This document shows, piece after piece, positions 14,861 through 26,900 of a stretch of DNA of 64,000 bases. The notes under the pieces are model-generated. The model searched no databases and had not been told where the DNA came from. It saw only the letters and a program-made list of their open reading frames with translations. The stretch's first letter is position 1, and each line of letters opens with the position of its first letter. Made by a program: the position numbers and the translations under genes. Source of the stretch: Phycomyces nitens (Eukaryota; Mucoromycota; Mucoromycetes; Mucorales; Phycomycetaceae); contig JAHRBC010000003.1 in the NCBI GenBank assembly GCA_022702545.1, positions 2,852,001-2,916,000 on the forward strand, read 5' to 3'.

Positions 14861-16810
14861 AGTCTTTATTGTGTAATGCATCGTTATCAATGTAGTAGTG
14901 TAAAGTGTATGTGTGCCTGGCGAGTGGTTATCGAGCACCTTTTTTAAAGGATTCTTTGACTTCTTAGCCACTGACTTGGACATTGACTCCCAGATATTAT
15001 CCATGTCTTATTAACCGTGTAAATGACTTTAAAATATTGGTTACAAATTTCGCTTCCTGGAATCAAATCTAGAAATTGCACGCTTAAAATGAGCTGAGAA
15101 AACAATAATAAAGTGGCTATTAAATAAGAGATGTTGGTAGAACAAATTACTTGGATGACGCTTCAGCTAAATTCAGTAGTTAAAGAGCTTCTTTACATAG
15201 TAGCAGCACAATAATTTGTATCTATAATCTATTTCATTAAATATACATTATTGATGCATTATTTATAGCTGTGCACTAGTAGAATATGAAGATACTCACG
15301 TGATTCTAATAAAAGTTAGGCCAAACCAATTTTAATCTCATTCCGTGACTTTTAAACACCAATCTTTATTGAATCTCCGCGGAATTTGTCTATAAATAAG
15401 AGTGCGATCCTGGAGGTTTTTCTCTCTCTTAGAACTAGTGGTTCTACTTGGGTTGCAGTCTTGATTGACTCCCCAAATAGTAGAGCCACAGAACCAATAA
15501 ATGAAAATAAACCTAGGAGGGTGGGTGGGCACATACATGAATGAAATTTATATAATGATCAAGTCTTTGCACCTCTGTCATAAAAACCAAACTGGAATTA
15601 TTACTATATAATTCAAACTCCAATATAAATAAATGAAAATAAAGGGCTATAAATCATTATATAAATTTCATCTTGTAAAAAAGTAAATAAACATTGACTG
15701 CTTTTTGTCAAGTTCATTTTTTGTGTGCTTTACTTTTTTAAATCAGTTTACATGCTGTTTTAATTACCCACTCTAATACACTTCTTTAAATGTATTGCGT
15801 ATATCTTGTTAAAAGACTTTCTTTAATTCACTCTTTTTTTTTACGTGGCGCTTATATATATTCACTACCGACATATTCTCAAAATATCAGCACTTGGTCT
15901 TTATTTTTACTTCTTCAAGTCTTATCTCTTCAACTGTACAGACACATTCCATAGCAACAGACTGCCATTCAAACTACACCAAACCTGTCAACACTACATT
16001 ATAATTACCATCTTTCTCAAACGAACCACATCATTCCATCAATTCAACAAGAAACGCCTTTCAAGTCAAAGCAAAATTTAGATTACTAAAAAGGTTTTAT
16101 CAGAGACGCTCTTCATCTTGTCACATTGCCAGTTCATCCAAAGCTGGTGTATCTAAATCAACTGTCAAAAGAGATAAAGGTACAAAGGTACAGCATTTGT
16201 TGAAAAAGCCAAAGTGCCCTCAAAGATACTTACTGAGCACGACTTGACCCATCTTGAGAATGAAACGAAAAAGAATCATGGCTATACTTACAGCATAACA
16301 ACCACCATGAGAGATAGAATGTGAGTTTACATTCCCAGGGCTACTATAATTATAGGTTATTTCATTCATATAATGGAAATATCGTCTTGTTGGACTGTAT
16401 TGAAGCCGTAGTTATCCAAAAAGAAGCTCTTACACTTTGTCCATCACTCTAAAAAAAAAAAGCAAAAGGATATAGGATAATATCAGTAATAATGTGGTCA
16501 CCAAATATCCAAGAGCTTGGTCCTGCTGAGCCATTATGGACATATATCGAATGTATAGTAAAAGCAAGTCTATCGGTCTCAATAAGTATCAAGTAGCTGT
16601 GTACCATGATGACACAGAGTAAAAGAAGACATCCTCTAAGTATTTGAGAGGCATTACATGTCAATGTTAAATTATATAGATCAAATGAAAAAGGTAGGTA
16701 GTAAATCCACAAGATATTTGAATCATTTAATAGATATTCTTTTTATTATTGAATATTGTATGTTTCCACCAATGTGGTTTTAGTCGTAGCCTGTTAAAAG
16801 AAAGCGAAAA
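14861..16810. other. Remainder of duplication copy 1, mostly non-coding
   Basis: No intact gene. At about 16100-16570 the plus strand holds broken protein-like pieces, including WSPNIQELGPAEPLW, whose spacing recalls the W-S-P-x-x-x-x-L-x-P-x-E-x-x-W region of Tc1 transposases. A second Tc1 relic is possible but weakly supported. Short minus-strand open frames at 15338-15538 recur in copy 2 and show no family. Confidence 0.35.
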
Positions 16811-17269
16811 TACAATAATCGAGTTAAAGAAGCTATTTTTTTTTGATTTGGGAAAGATAGAGATATCTCTTTACTATAGAGAAAAGTTTGTATATCTTGC
16901 CATTGTTTGGATTTTGACCTTGAAGAGGTAAACAGGGAACTTGTGTATACTGGTTGTAGAATCTTTATTTCACTCGTCTGTGGTGTGCATACCACAATAG
17001 CTCTATAGGGTCACTTAACAATATTGAGCTATTTTAAGATTCTTTACAAGGTGTAAATAAAAGACATGTCTTTTTATTGCTAGTATTCTTAATATATACA
17101 AGTAATAAATCTTGAAACATATAATCATAAAGCATATTTTGTATAGTCTATACAATAAAAGCAACAGGTTTATTCAATATAGGGTAGACTCCCACTTTAC
17201 TTTTCTAGAACCATATTATTGTGCATAAAGAGACTATGCTTTTCACATACTTTCTTATAAATATCAGCT

Positions 17270-17560
17270 CTTTGGTCAGTGTCTCATTCAACTGCTTTAG
17301 TGGTGTAGGTTGGATTGGCATTTAACGCATAGTACCATCCAATATATTCCAAATGTTCTCAACTGGACTCAATTGGACTCAATTCTGGGCTTTATGATGG
17401 CCAGTCAAGAACATTTCAAGTTTGTCTTTACATATTCTTGACATTACAGCTTTTTCAATGTGAAAAAGAACGTGAAAATACAAGTATATATTCACAGTAT
17501 TCTGGAAATATAAATTAATTGATTCATGAGCAAAAAGAATAAAAGTTATATAGTGGTAAA
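17270..17560 (-). pseudogene. Tc1/mariner transposase fragment
   Basis: On the minus strand a short piece reads D-W-P-S-stop-S-P-E-L-S-P-I-E and then, after a frame change, ENIWNILDGTM. This is the catalytic-Glu region of a Tc1 transposase. The rest is AT-rich and stop-laden. It lies just outside the duplicated block and is not present next to copy 2. Confidence 0.65.
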
Positions 17561-17975
17561 TAAGCATTCTAGGTTGATTGATATATCAATCATGGTGTGG
17601 TAGACAAAAGGTTTGGCTCATTATTTAATTATAAGAATTGTCTATATTCAATGAAACTACCGTTTACTTGTGATTCTCATGTCTTTACCTGTATTTGTTA
17701 TTGCCCTTTAATAAGCCCAAAATCCCCCAAAGAGTTGATTATTTTCTTTTGTATTCTATACATGTATATGATGATATTTATTGGTTAATTACTAGATTAT
17801 TAATAGTCAAGAGACTTTTAAAATTATTGAATACATTGTCAAAAGTACCAATTGGGAGCAATCATATTCTTGAATGTTCCAGTATTTTCTCCTGCCAAGT
17901 TATTAGAATCCCTGCAGACAAGTATATACCTATAATATATTTAAACCAATTATTTTCCAGTTTTGCATTATATTA

Positions 17976-18081
<106 letters not shown>

Positions 18082-19723
18082 ACTGCATTGTCCAAACAAA
18101 AATATGCACCGAATGAGCATTGGAAAATGAGATGAGCCTGATATTTTTGGATTACAAAACGAAAAAGATTGGTTATTAGTATTTATGCGTCAAAGACTGA
18201 CATTTCAAAAAAAAGGGGGGGGGGAAACAAATAAACATACAATGATACAAAAAAGATATATACAAAGAAAAACTGCTAGGTTTGGTGAAATCCTAAAAAC
18301 AGACTTCAAAGCACTAGAGGAACGTTTGTATCACCTTGGTTAAAAATAAAGATGGAGCACCAGATGGGGATCCAATAAAAATAGCAGGGTGGATATTCTG
18401 CAAAAATGAATCTGGATTCTCAAGATATTTTGGTACTTGGAGTAATAAGAAACCTAATACATGTTGAGTGATGTAAATACAGTACTGCGGCGTATTCTAG
18501 CGAGAAACTCCTTAATGCGTCTTGCCAAATCTGCAGCCTATTAGTGGTTTAATTATAGCGCGTGAGTGGTTGAGTAGGATGAGCTGGATCATTGCAGACC
18601 ATTAGAAATATTCTTGGCAAGACGCATAAAACAACCAGCACGAGTGAAACCGTCTATTTCCACCTTTTATTTCAGCAAGAGCATTACAGAGAATTTATGT
18701 AATGAAAATAATAATAAAAACACACACGCAAAGTGAAATGCTGCAAAGAGTTTAGATATGCTGGTATTTTTGTGGCTACCGAGTAACCCAGATATCGGAA
18801 TAATTAAGAGTAGCAATGGATTTACATCACATTAACTATCCAACTAGTACATGTTTACTTTTATGGCCGTAAAAGTAGGAAAAGCAGGAGCAAAAAAGAA
18901 AGGTATGATTTGCTTTATTTAGTAAAAGTTGAAGATATCTGCTTTCATAACCATTGGTAAAGGTCTCTTGATAGACTCTGATCCCAAGCCAATGTTGAAT
19001 ATCTGGTGTGTTAATTTTGACAAATGAAATAAAGCCTAGCATATTATTATGGGGAGAATATGCAAAAAATACCGTTTGTTAATATTTTGAATGGGCCCAT
19101 CTTTAAACAATTACAACAATTTGTTGGTTATGACCAGTAGAATAAAGTTTAAGAATCGAATGGCCAATTGTTTCATAATATTAAATTATGTGTTTGTATT
19201 TTAACAGAGTGTTTCATTCCTGTAGATTAAATGCTTAGCAGCCATTTGGCTATGGAAACCCGTGAAACGATGATAGTAATGGGTTGTGGATGAGTAAGTG
19301 CAGCTAATTTCTCTTGTCTTGTCTTGAGCAAGAGTCTCGTGCGATGCGGGTAAAATTAACGGATGATGGAGGTGTAAAAATGGCGCGAGTTTGTTGCTAC
19401 ACTCAACAGGTTGTATTTTGAGTTTTTGGAATACAATGCCATGTTTTTCACAAAAATACTGGCCTTATACGAACGGGTCTGTGCGTTGTATAAGTCGCCA
19501 CTTTGCAAAAATTGTTCAAAATTGTTCAAAATTGTAGTCTTTGATCTTGTTTTTAGATAATAAACAAAAAAAAGAATTATATTAGAAATGGTAATAAAAA
19601 AAAAGAATACCATTTGTCAAGAGAAAAGAAGAAGAAAAAACACAAAGAAAAAGGAGGTCCTTTATACAAAAAAATTTATACATGTAATTGTTCCAAACTG
19701 GAGATTGCCAAGAGGTCTACTAT
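18082..19723. other. Gene-poor stretch with possible coding remnants
   Basis: No intact gene. Around 18265-18345 the plus strand reads ARFGEILKTDFKALEERLYH, and at 18350-18460 another short frame contains KIAGWIFCKNESGF. Both are protein-like but isolated by stops, so they may be relics. A G-tract (18214-18224) and A-tracts (about 19560-19680) are the other simple-sequence features. Confidence 0.35.
18516..18626. repeat. 13-bp perfect inverted repeat with 85-bp loop
   Basis: TGCGTCTTGCCAA at 18516-18528 is matched by its exact reverse complement at 18614-18626. The similarity extends weakly beyond the core on both arms. It could be the ends of a miniature element or a structured RNA; no target-site duplication is obvious. 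Confidence 0.7.
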
Positions 19724-21133
19724 TTACATTGCTATTCGAACCGTTTTCTTCTGCTTTGGCGGAGAGACGTCTGTCTGAAGATATTTACTAGGGCACGTAC
19801 ATTTTGGGAGAATTATTTTGGAATTATTGGGAGCGGAGGGAGGGAGGGGAGCAGTGGTGTCGAACTGACAGACACAATAATCTTTGTCTTGTTCAAGGAG
19901 ATTGTCGAGATTATCTGGAGGGTTCATGGCATCATCAGGGTTCTTTGAATCGACATCATCAAAGTGTTGGCCGATGAGAGTATCACAATCGCTGCCATCA
20001 CAGATATCGGGATCTGTGTCTGTATCCTGATCAGATAGATCAGAGTCGCTATCATCGCTACTGTCGATCCACTCGACAAACTTGCGAGTGACCTTGCGCA
20101 TTCGAGTCGCAACAGTCTCTGGTGAACCCGCAAGTTGGCCATGCCACCAGGCCGTGACCGCATCACCTTCTACAATATCGTATTTGTACAGCATTACTAA
20201 TAAACGGTGGAAATTGTCGACAAGTAGCTTTGTATTTGCTTTGAGAATTGTTTTTTCAGCTTCCTGGAGAAATTGGCATTGTTCGGCTTCATCTTGTATG
20301 TGTCTTTCCAAAATTGACTTCCAAAACTGCAGAAAATCGGCTTGAATGCGTGTGGCAATAAGCTTGGCTGTCCCGGCTGAGTCAACATCGGCCTGTTCGA
20401 CGGTTTCAGACAACCAACCAATAAATGTGCTGGCTAGACTGCGAAGAAGGGTTGCATTAGAAGGGTCGTATTTGATCATCAAGTCGTCTAGCTCTAGATT
20501 CGCACGTGCGCTTGTCAGTCGAGAGACAAACGCCTGTCTAAGATGTGATGAGGCCAGTTGCTCAAACTTGATATCGTCCGAGTGAGACGAGTTGTCTTGG
20601 TCGTCGTCATCACTGTCGCCTTGCTCAAAAATTGATCCAACAATGTCAGATCCAAAATTGCGGAATGGAGATGACGAAGGAGGGCTATCGTCGTCGTCGT
20701 CATAGTCGTCGTCTTCATCCTCCATGGATACGGTTTCTTTGCCGGGGGGTAAGGGTGGTAAAGATGTATATTCGGTGTCACTATCAAATTCATGACAGCC
20801 CCAGAACCCTGACCGTTTCTTAAAATATGCCGCATCATGATACGACAGGCCACTGCTGTTGCTTGAAGAGCTTTTGGCTTCGTCTAGTTCTTCTTTTAAA
20901 GCGTCTATTTCATGCTGCTTTTCCTCTACATCGTTTTCTAGTTTGGCTTTTATGTCTTGGGCTTCGTTGTAGAACTTTTGATGACATTCGTCTGAAATCT
21001 TTCGTGAGTCGCGCTCAACCCTCAAGTCGTCTTTGAGGATATTGACACTTTCGGTGAGACAAGCATTCTCAGACCGAAGACGGCGAATTTCACGCAACAT
21101 GAAATGGTAGGAATGCTGCTTGTTTTTGCTCAT
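19724..21133 (-). CDS. Coiled-coil protein with eIF2B-epsilon-type W2 domain
   Basis: Single-exon gene of 469 aa. Residues about 10-90 are a charged coiled coil (REIRRLRSEN through LKEELDEAK). Residues about 135-188 are an Asp/Glu/Ser-rich disordered linker. Residues about 190-358 match the W2/MIF4G-type helical repeat at the C-terminus of eIF2B-epsilon: the hallmark LYKYDIVEGDAVTAWWHG, then RKVTRKFVEWIDSSDDSDSD, paralleling the F-x-x-W-L-x-x-A-E-E acidic end of that family. A Cys-rich tail follows (DYCVCQ, PKCTCPS). The nucleotidyl-transferase and beta-helix parts of eIF2B-epsilon are absent and no intron or truncated exon suggests their loss here. W2 domains bind eIF2-beta or other translation factors (family knowledge). 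A role in translation control is inference. It diverges from the decarboxylase gene across 770 bp. Confidence 0.8.
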   Translation of the reverse strand: MSKNKQHSYHFMLREIRRLRSENACLTESVNILKDDLRVERDSRKISDECHQKFYNEAQDIKAKLENDVEEKQHEIDALKEELDEAKSSSSNSSGLSYHDAAYFKKRSGFWGCHEFDSDTEYTSLPPLPPGKETVSMEDEDDDYDDDDDSPPSSSPFRNFGSDIVGSIFEQGDSDDDDQDNSSHSDDIKFEQLASSHLRQAFVSRLTSARANLELDDLMIKYDPSNATLLRSLASTFIGWLSETVEQADVDSAGTAKLIATRIQADFLQFWKSILERHIQDEAEQCQFLQEAEKTILKANTKLLVDNFHRLLVMLYKYDIVEGDAVTAWWHGQLAGSPETVATRMRKVTRKFVEWIDSSDDSDSDLSDQDTDTDPDICDGSDCDTLIGQHFDDVDSKNPDDAMNPPDNLDNLLEQDKDYCVCQFDTTAPLPPSAPNNSKIILPKCTCPSKYLQTDVSPPKQKKTVRIAM

Positions 21134-21902
21134 CGGTGACTCGGGATGTAGAAAAGGACCTAAGGCAGGTGTTGCCTGATGCTTGGTGTTGGATGATATG
21201 GTGGTAAATGAAAGAGATAATTGTAATCTTTATTGATGGTCAACAAAAGAAGTGGAGAAATCATAAGGCAAGGTTTGCAGATTATTGAATTTCCCCAGTT
21301 TGCTCCCTATCAGTTAAACTTACGTCACAACTATGACTAACTTGCCTTTTTTAAAAAAAATATAAAAATTGCTATTTTCTTATTCCCTGGATTCAAGCTG
21401 AGCCACCAAGTGGTTTTTTTTATAGTTTAAATTGATGTAATGTATATATATATAAAATATATATAATATATATATAATATATTTGTAATTGATTGGTAAG
21501 GGTATCGAGTGGATTAATACTATTGCTTATACTTTAACCTTCTAGATCAATAAAGAACCTTGTTGAATAAGCAAGAGGGAATTTAGAATTGGTTTTATAA
21601 ATAACTTATTAAACAATGATGACCCAGCCTTCAAACAGGAATTATCTTGATTGGGCTATTGGGTACCAGAAACTTTAATAGATATAATAATATATAGGAT
21701 AGATGCTCACAAATCTTAATCATTTGAGCATGTGGGCTCTATTTTTCGACTGATTGCTAGTGAATGCCAAGTTGATGAACAATATATCGAAGTGACATTT
21801 GAGTACCGCTACCATCTCTAGGTCCGTCCTGACGGTACCAACATCTTTGCTTTTTAATAAAAAAAAAGTCGTAGGCTTATTAATATCATTGCTGCTTGAA
21901 TA
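21134..21902. other. Divergent promoter region with TA-rich core
   Basis: AT-rich spacer between two diverging genes. A TA-rich tract at about 21440-21482 is the main landmark. No coding sequence seen. Confidence 0.55.
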
Positions 21903-23761
21903 ATGTTTGGTACCGAAAGAAAGGACTCTGCGGCCGAGCTAGAGACCATGATTGACATGGCAAAGGCTCTCTTTGTTCAACGTAGGCAATTATCATCAAT
22001 TGACCAGGTTTCCTAACCTTCTTTTCTTCTTCTTTCTTTCTACAGACGTCAGAGAGGGTCAGGATGCAGACCGAGTTGTAGTCAAGTCCAAATCACCCAA
22101 AGATTTATACAAGATTATAGATTTCAATCTCCCAAATGTTGGCAAAGGTGTCAATGGTAAACAAAACTACAGCACCAGTTGTTGTTTTTTCTTTAATAAT
22201 AATAATAAATTAATAGCAGTTAATTAATTAATTATTGGATTCCTAGGCACTTTTGAGCTAATCAAAAAGACACTTGATTACAGTGTCAACTCTTGGAATC
22301 CTCGGTTTATGGACAAGCTTTATGCTGGAACTAATCCCATTGGCGTTATTTCTGAAATGCTCATTGCTGTACTAAATGGAAATTCCCATGTTTATCATGT
22401 CTCACCCGTATTCACACTAATGGAAATACAAGTCACCAAAGCAGTCGGCAAAATGTTGAATATGGGAGAAGTAAAGCACTTGAAACATTTGACATCCTGC
22501 TAATCATATCTTGTGTAGCATTCTGGTGGCTTGTTGTGCCCTGGTGGATCTGCTTCCAATCTGTTGGCCATGTTTACGGCTAGGAACAAGTTATTTCCGT
22601 CAATCAGCAAGACCGGCTACCTTCCTCGCCCATACCCTCAGTCAACATATGGACACCTAAAGATATTCACGTCGACTTCTAGTCACTACAGCATCGACAA
22701 GGCTGCTCAGGTAATGGGACTAGGTACTGACAGCATCATCAAGGTTCCTACAGACGCAAATGGTCGCATGAGAGTAGATATGCTGGGTAAGAAGACGGCT
22801 GAACATGACATTTGCTTACTGTGCAGAGCTTATGATTAGGGAAAGTCTAGGACGTGGAGAGACACCGTTCTTTGTAAATGCCACGGCAGGAACAACTGTG
22901 TTGGTAAGACCATATGTCTGAACAAAGCTATTTCTGACTCATAAAGGGGGCATTTGATCCCATACGGGCCATCGCAACGGTTGCTAAGCAATTCAATTGT
23001 TGGCTGCATGTGGATGGATCATGGGGTGGATCTGTTGTGTTTTCAAACTCAGTAGTCCAGACAACCGACTGGTTGGACGGCTCGGGATTGGTAAGCCATA
23101 TTGAGCGAATGGCATGGATTGATTGTATGATTAGGCAGACAGTTTTACACTCAATCCTCACAAATTGCTCGGAGTACCGCTCCAATGCTCGATGCTATTG
23201 ACACCTCACAAGGCCCATGCGCTGTTTGCACAGGCCAACTCCTTGGCAGCTGACTATCTTTTCCATGGCAACCCCTACGATCTCGGAGCAGGCACAATTG
23301 GCTGTGGCCGGCGCCCAGATGCAGTTAAGATGTTCCTGGCATGGACGTTTTACGGCAGCCAGGGCTTTGGAGACCGGATAGATCGTGCCTTGTGTTCTGC
23401 AGCCGATCTGACTACAATGGTGCGCAACCGAAAGGACCGTGGGTTCCTGTTGGTCAAGGACCCGAGCCCATTCCTTCAGGTGTGCTTTTGGTACATTCCC
23501 AACCGTCTCGACAATCATGTGTTGGACTGGGAGGCACAAGGCAACTACACAGCCAATGTGTCGCTGGTCACAGAGATGCTTCACCTCCGATTGAGGGAGA
23601 TTGGAAATTTCCTTGTGGATCATGCGCCTTTGGATGGTTTGCCTCATTTCTTCCGAATCGTTATAAACTCACCGACCGTGAGTGTGGAGCGTGACTTGGC
23701 AGGACTCCTGGATGCCATTGAAGAAGCCGGAAGACAGATTGAATGGGACCATGTCTTTTGA
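21903..23761 (+). CDS. Animal-type glutamate/cysteine-sulfinate decarboxylase
   Basis: PLP-dependent group II decarboxylase, predicted 509 aa. Seven exons: 21903-21981, 22046-22156, 22247-22470, 22519-22786, 22827-22903, 22947-23090, 23135-23761; phases close. Key motifs: HSGGLLCPGGSASN, the cofactor Asp in WLHVDGSWGGS, the Schiff-base Lys in NPHKLLGVPLQCS, then GTIGCGRRPDAVK and LQVCFWYIP. The G-V-x-L-Q-C-S after the Lys and the CGRR segment match animal GAD65/67 and GADL1/CSAD rather than the plant/yeast/bacterial GAD family. Likely reaction: glutamate to GABA, or cysteine sulfinate/aspartate to hypotaurine/beta-alanine; substrate choice cannot be settled by eye. No membrane segment or targeting peptide is obvious, so it is probably cytosolic. 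The RasGEF gene starts 226 bp downstream on the same strand. Confidence 0.92.
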
Positions 23762-23987
23762 TGCTAGCAATCTACATTTTAGCCCTCAGCCTTCTTTTTC
23801 ATTTGACCATGATTTATTGTATCCTATATGCTTTTGTTACACTTTTATTCCCCAAACATTGTCTGTGGGTAAAAACAGGCGAATAGACTAGAATTGGCTC
23901 GTATTGGGTTTCCATTTCCATTTTGTTGGATAATTTGGGCGGACTCTCTTCTTTTCTCTTTCTTTCCTTTATCCTTTTTCATCTGCA

Positions 23988-26900
23988 ATGCCAATCACAG
24001 AGCTCACTCCACTGTGTACAGTCCTTGCTCTTTATGACTTTGATTCTACAGAGGTTGGCTCACTGAATTTCAGAAAAGGAGACTGTATAGAGGTACTATA
24101 CAAACTAGACTCTGGCTGGTGGGATGGCTGGTATATATGTTTGCATTGTTATTGTACATTGGTATTCACTCTCCTACTAGGTGTAACAACTCCAGAGGCT
24201 GGTTCCCAAGCCATTATGTCCAGGTAGTCCATATCTATGATGAATCGCCCTCAAACAGTCAAACCCCACAAGACCAAAGGGTAAAAAACAAAACAAAAAA
24301 AAAGGACTTGCAGCACTTTCGAAACAGTTTGTAATTTAAAAATAACTTGCTTCATACACAATACGGTAGGACACAGATTGCCTTCCGCCCACTCCCAGAT
24401 CACCAACCCACTTTCCACTCTTTGATCTCACACCACATTGGACTGAGCACGAAGACAATCGATACTTTTGCACAACTCCAACCAGCGACAGACCGCTTTC
24501 AGGCATAGAAAAATCAGGCTCAGAGTCAGAAGACGATGTTGTCTATAGCGTAAACGATTCTATCGATGGCAGTTGGAAAAAGTACGACGATCGAGACAGT
24601 GAGTCTGTGTTGAGCAATTCTTCAATTCGTCGCTCATTTCTCGAGGATCTGTCAATGACAGACAGCCCGCACACTAGCTCTGAAAGGGTAAACTCAACTT
24701 TCATATTCCTCCAAATGCATGATTGTTTTTTTTTTTTTTTTTTGGAAGATGGGATGGGATCCACACCGGTCTTATATGTAATGTGTCTCGACCTCGTCAT
24801 ACTCATGGCACTCTGTAGGACATCTCAAGTCGCCACCCCTCACTTACTGACAATCCTTGTTCGACATATCTCCAAGACCATTCAGACATCGTCTATCCCA
24901 CTCGCCAAACATCAGTCACATGGACCTCTCTTCTCACAACCATCTCTCTTGCCCTTCAGGACCTCACCTTGGCATCAAAGAGCATCGAACCAGTTTCACT
25001 CGTCCCGCGTACGGCCAGTATAGTCGATGCAATTCGGTTCATGCTCTTTTCCTCAAACACAATCGACAAGTCATCGATATACATAAGCACCAACCCAATC
25101 CTTCGAGTCCATCATCGTAGCATGATGGCCGCTCTGTCAAAGCTTGTTCTTTCTTCTCGACTGCACTCCAACATTGACTCTAGCAATATTAGTCGTATCC
25201 TGTCCGATGGAAACGAACTCATGGTAGCAGTACGAAACTTTGCCATAACAGCACAGTCCCTCTCGATTCCAGTTGGTCCAATCGACTCAGCACTGATAGA
25301 CTACTCTAGCAATCAGTATCCCTTGAGTGAAAGAATGAGTCGAATGTATATTTCTGGAGAAAGCACCAGATCCAAATATCCCCTTCAGAATGGCGTAGTT
25401 GAGAATATCGAGACCTATTGCAACAGCATACACGAATCTATCAATGTCATTACAACCAGTCTGGCCATAGACCATAAACCGACCAGTGAACCAAGGGATT
25501 CTTTGGCCGTACTTTTGTTTGCCCAGTTTAGGAACTTTGGGAACCAGGTGGGCCAGGTCCTTGGTGTCTTGGACGACATTGACTTTGGGGACCTTGTTTC
25601 TTACAAAGAGACGACTATCCTTGCCGAAAACAAGCAGTCCATGGTTGACGGTCTAGGAAATTTGTTTGTTTACTTGCAAAAGATGACACAAGAAGACAAA
25701 GAGCTGGAGATTATTATTCAAGATATACAAAATACTGTCAATGACATGAATGATATAATCAAGACAATTTGTAAATGTGTGACAAAGCTAGCCTCATGGT
25801 ATGACCAACAGGGTCCATCTATTCCTGAGAACCTCGCTCCAGGCGAAGAATCGCCGATATTCGATAGAATTGAAGGCACTACTAACCTCAGCCGTAGTAC
25901 AAGTCAAGGAAGCTCATACGAGGGCATGAAAAAAGACAGATGGTTTATGTCACCAATTGATCGTACGAAATCTTCTCCTACACCAAGGGAGAGCCATCTC
26001 GTGAAATCTCGGCCAAATTCCCAAGAAGCCAACCCATCAATCCAGCTTGGCTCCAAAGCAACTCCAAAAATCCAGGCAAGGCATTCGACTGCAAAGCTCA
26101 GAAAGTTCTTTGGAGACGAGGCACCAGTAGCCGTGCCCAGAACTGGTACTTCCATAACAGATACACCATGGTTTCTTCGGCCAGACTATTGTGAAAATGA
26201 GGTTTTGTTTACCATGGAAGGTGCCATAAAAGGCGGGACGCTCAAGGCATTGATAGTGCTTTTGACAATGCACAATTATCTCGATATGAAGTTCATCAAC
26301 ACCTTTTTGCTGACCTATCGATCATTCTGTACGCCTTCTGAACTGTTGGACAGACTGGAGGCCAGATATAACATGGAAGCCCCGGAAGGTTTATTAGGCA
26401 AAGAGCTCGATACTTGGGAGCAAAAGAAGCTTAGGCTAGTACGATTACGGGTGTCAAACGTGCTAAAGAATTGGCTAGAGCAGTACTACAATGAAGATGA
26501 TGCGGTTATTCTCGATCGTCTACTTGCGTTTACAAGGACAACCATTCATCACACGCTTTCTTTTTCGGCTGAACAGCTCGAAAAGCTGATTATGAAACGC
26601 AAGAATCCGTCTACTAACGATGGAGACATCAAGAAGATGACCCGCACATTCACTAATCCCCCAGAACCCATTTTGCCTCGCAATCGAAAGCGATTCCGAC
26701 TAATTGACATTGATACACTCGAGATGGCTCGCCAAATGACAATTATGGATTTTAAGCTCTATAATGACATAAAACCTGTAGAGTGTCTCGATAAGGCCTG
26801 GTCGCGCGATCAAGGAGTAGCGATACATATACGAGCGTCGATTGAGTACTGCAACAATGTGACAGCCTATGTCACTGATGCGATCCTTACCCAAAAGGAT

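Larger units (their letters stand above)
9793..16942. repeat. Segmental duplication, copy 1 (direct repeat of 39367-47907)
   Basis: A 7.15-kb segment recurs in the same orientation about 29.57 kb downstream. The first about 50 bp align at roughly 80%, then the two copies are nearly identical base for base. Homology ends after the shared GGGAACTT. Copy 1 keeps the uninterrupted F-box gene and the empty TA site (16811-16812) where copy 2 carries a transposon. No target-site duplication or terminal repeat was found at the block ends. Confidence 0.95.

Noticed and set aside
15338..15538. Overlapping minus-strand open frames of 60-66 codons, also in copy 2
   Set aside because: Low-complexity context, no splice or start context, no recognised motif.
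23195..23647. 150-codon minus-strand open frame within the decarboxylase
   Set aside because: Complementary to the last exon, which carries conserved enzyme motifs in the sense frame.
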